Assembly: GCA_004553405.1 (NCBI GenBank)
Contig: SFLO01000068.1
Coordinates: 1-5,218, forward strand
DNA length: 5,218 nt
Reading direction: 5' to 3'
DNA from: Coriobacteriaceae bacterium
Lineage (GTDB): Bacteria; Actinomycetota; Coriobacteriia; Coriobacteriales; QAMH01
Positions within the stretch are counted from its first letter, which is position 1. Every line of letters begins with the position of its first letter. The notes below the pieces were generated by a model. The model was not told where the DNA came from. It searched no databases and was given only the letters and a program-made list of their open reading frames with translations. The position numbers and the translations under genes are program-made. Shown piece by piece: positions 4,306-5,218 of the stretch.

Positions 4306-5218
4306 TTAGCCGCGGTAGCCGTTGGGGTTGGCCTGCTGCCAGCGCCAGCTGTCCGCGCACATGCGCTCGATGCCGTATTCGGCCCTCCAGCCCAGCTCGG
4401 CAGCCGCCTTGGAGCAGTCCGCCCAGCACGCGGCGATGTCACCCTCGCGGCGCGGCCCCACGCGATACGGGACCTTCACCCCGGTGGCCTGCTCAAAGGC
4501 ATGCACCAGCTCGAAGACGCTCGTGCCGCGCCCCGTGCCCAGGTTGTAGACGCTCACGCCGCCTTCGGGCGCAAGGGCCTTGAGAGCTGCCACATGCCCG
4601 CGGGCGAGGTCGACCACGTGGATGTAGTCGCGCACGCCGCTGCCGTCTGGCGTGGGGTAGTCGTCGCCGAAGACGGTCAGCTGCTCCAGCTTGCCCACGG
4701 CCACCTGGGTGATGTAGGGCATGAGGTTGTTGGGGACGCCCGCTGGGTCCTCGCCCATGGTGCCGCTGGCATGCGCCCCGATGGGGTTGAAGTAGCGCAG
4801 CAGCACGACGCTCATGCCGGGGGTGGCCGCCGCCACGTCTGTCAGGATGTCCTCGATCTGGCCCTTGGTGCGGCCATAGGGGTTGGTGGCGGGGTGCTTG
4901 GGCTGTGTTTCTGGGATGGGGCAAGCGTCCGGCGTGCCGTAGACGGTGGCGCTGCTCGAGAACACGATGCTGAGGCAGCCGGCCCGGCGCATGGCGCGCA
5001 GCAGGCACAGGGTGCCGTTGACGTTGTTGTCGTAGTACTCGAGCGGCTTTCTCACGCTCTCGCCCACGGCCTTGAGGCCGGCGAAGTGGATGACGCAGTC
5101 GAAGGGGCCGTGCTCGGCAAAGGCGCTGTCCAAGGCGGCCTCGTCGCGGATGTCGCCTTCCACCAGCAGCGGGCGCACGCCGGTGATGGCCTCGATGCGC
5201 TCGACCACCGCCGGGCTG
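4306..5218 (-). CDS. galE: UDP-glucose 4-epimerase, 5'-truncated by window edge
   Basis: This cytoplasmic, NAD-dependent short-chain dehydrogenase-type epimerase interconverts UDP-glucose and UDP-galactose. The reading frame stays open through position 5217 (SPAV before VERIEAITG), so the first 35 or so residues, including the GxxGxxG NAD motif, lie outside the window; the GTG at 5208 is internal. The visible 303 residues match the E. coli enzyme without net indels: VIHFAGLKAVGESV, YYDNNVNGT, FSSSATVYG with the catalytic Ser (E. coli Ser124), YGRTK with the Tyr149/Lys153 pair, RYFNPIGAH, GVPNNLMPYI, GVRDYIHVVDLA and RREGD. The residue matching E. coli Tyr299 is Cys (codon 4426-4428), as in human GALE, which predicts UDP-GlcNAc/UDP-GalNAc activity too. 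The protein ends at NPNGYRG as usual, and a terminator follows. Confidence 0.96.
   Translation of the reverse strand, partial: SPAVVERIEAITGVRPLLVEGDIRDEAALDSAFAEHGPFDCVIHFAGLKAVGESVRKPLEYYDNNVNGTLCLLRAMRRAGCLSIVFSSSATVYGTPDACPIPETQPKHPATNPYGRTKGQIEDILTDVAAATPGMSVVLLRYFNPIGAHASGTMGEDPAGVPNNLMPYITQVAVGKLEQLTVFGDDYPTPDGSGVRDYIHVVDLARGHVAALKALAPEGGVSVYNLGTGRGTSVFELVHAFEQATGVKVPYRVGPRREGDIAACWADCSKAAAELGWRAEYGIERMCADSWRWQQANPNGYRG

Noticed and set aside
5206..5208. GTG as the galE start codon.
   Set aside because: The frame continues upstream with SPAV, matching GalE homologues, and the protein would lack the NAD-binding N terminus.

Overview
The window is a compact, GC-rich chromosomal segment in which all five genes lie on the minus strand, so the reading order is from high to low coordinates: galE (5' end cut off by the window edge), a HAD phosphatase, a MutY-type DNA glycosylase, pheA and a WecA/TagO-type glycosyltransferase. 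High GC, near-leaderless initiation, heavy use of TAG stops and an Fe-S-free MutY homologue fit a high-GC Gram-positive, possibly a gut actinobacterium of the Coriobacteriia. That placement is inference; no rRNA or marker alignment is available here.

Layout: 4306-5218 encodes GalE, followed by an intrinsic terminator (about 4250-4280). A 172-base gap (4134-4305) holds this terminator, a second hairpin and perhaps a weak promoter. HAD (3366-4133) and mutY (2526-3362) are only 3 bases apart and in the same frame, with the mutY ribosome-binding site inside the end of the HAD gene, so they form a translationally coupled pair. The 310-base gap 2216-2525 is dominated by a 171-bp imperfect palindrome (2259-2429), next to the TATAAT box of pheA (1373-2215). 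A further 60-base gap carries a TATAAT box so close to the wecA start codon that its mRNA should be nearly leaderless.

The genes do not form one pathway. GalE (UDP-sugar epimerase) and WecA/TagO (UDP-GlcNAc-using initiator of cell-surface glycans) both serve envelope carbohydrate metabolism. This GalE has Cys where the E. coli enzyme has Tyr299, which predicts that it also makes UDP-GalNAc from UDP-GlcNAc. PheA is an ordinary phenylalanine biosynthesis enzyme, and the glycosylase is a base-excision repair enzyme.

I see no new multi-gene system. The items most worth a second look are the palindromic element, the GalE gate residue, and the glycosylase that lacks the Fe-S cluster and has Glu in place of the catalytic Asp.
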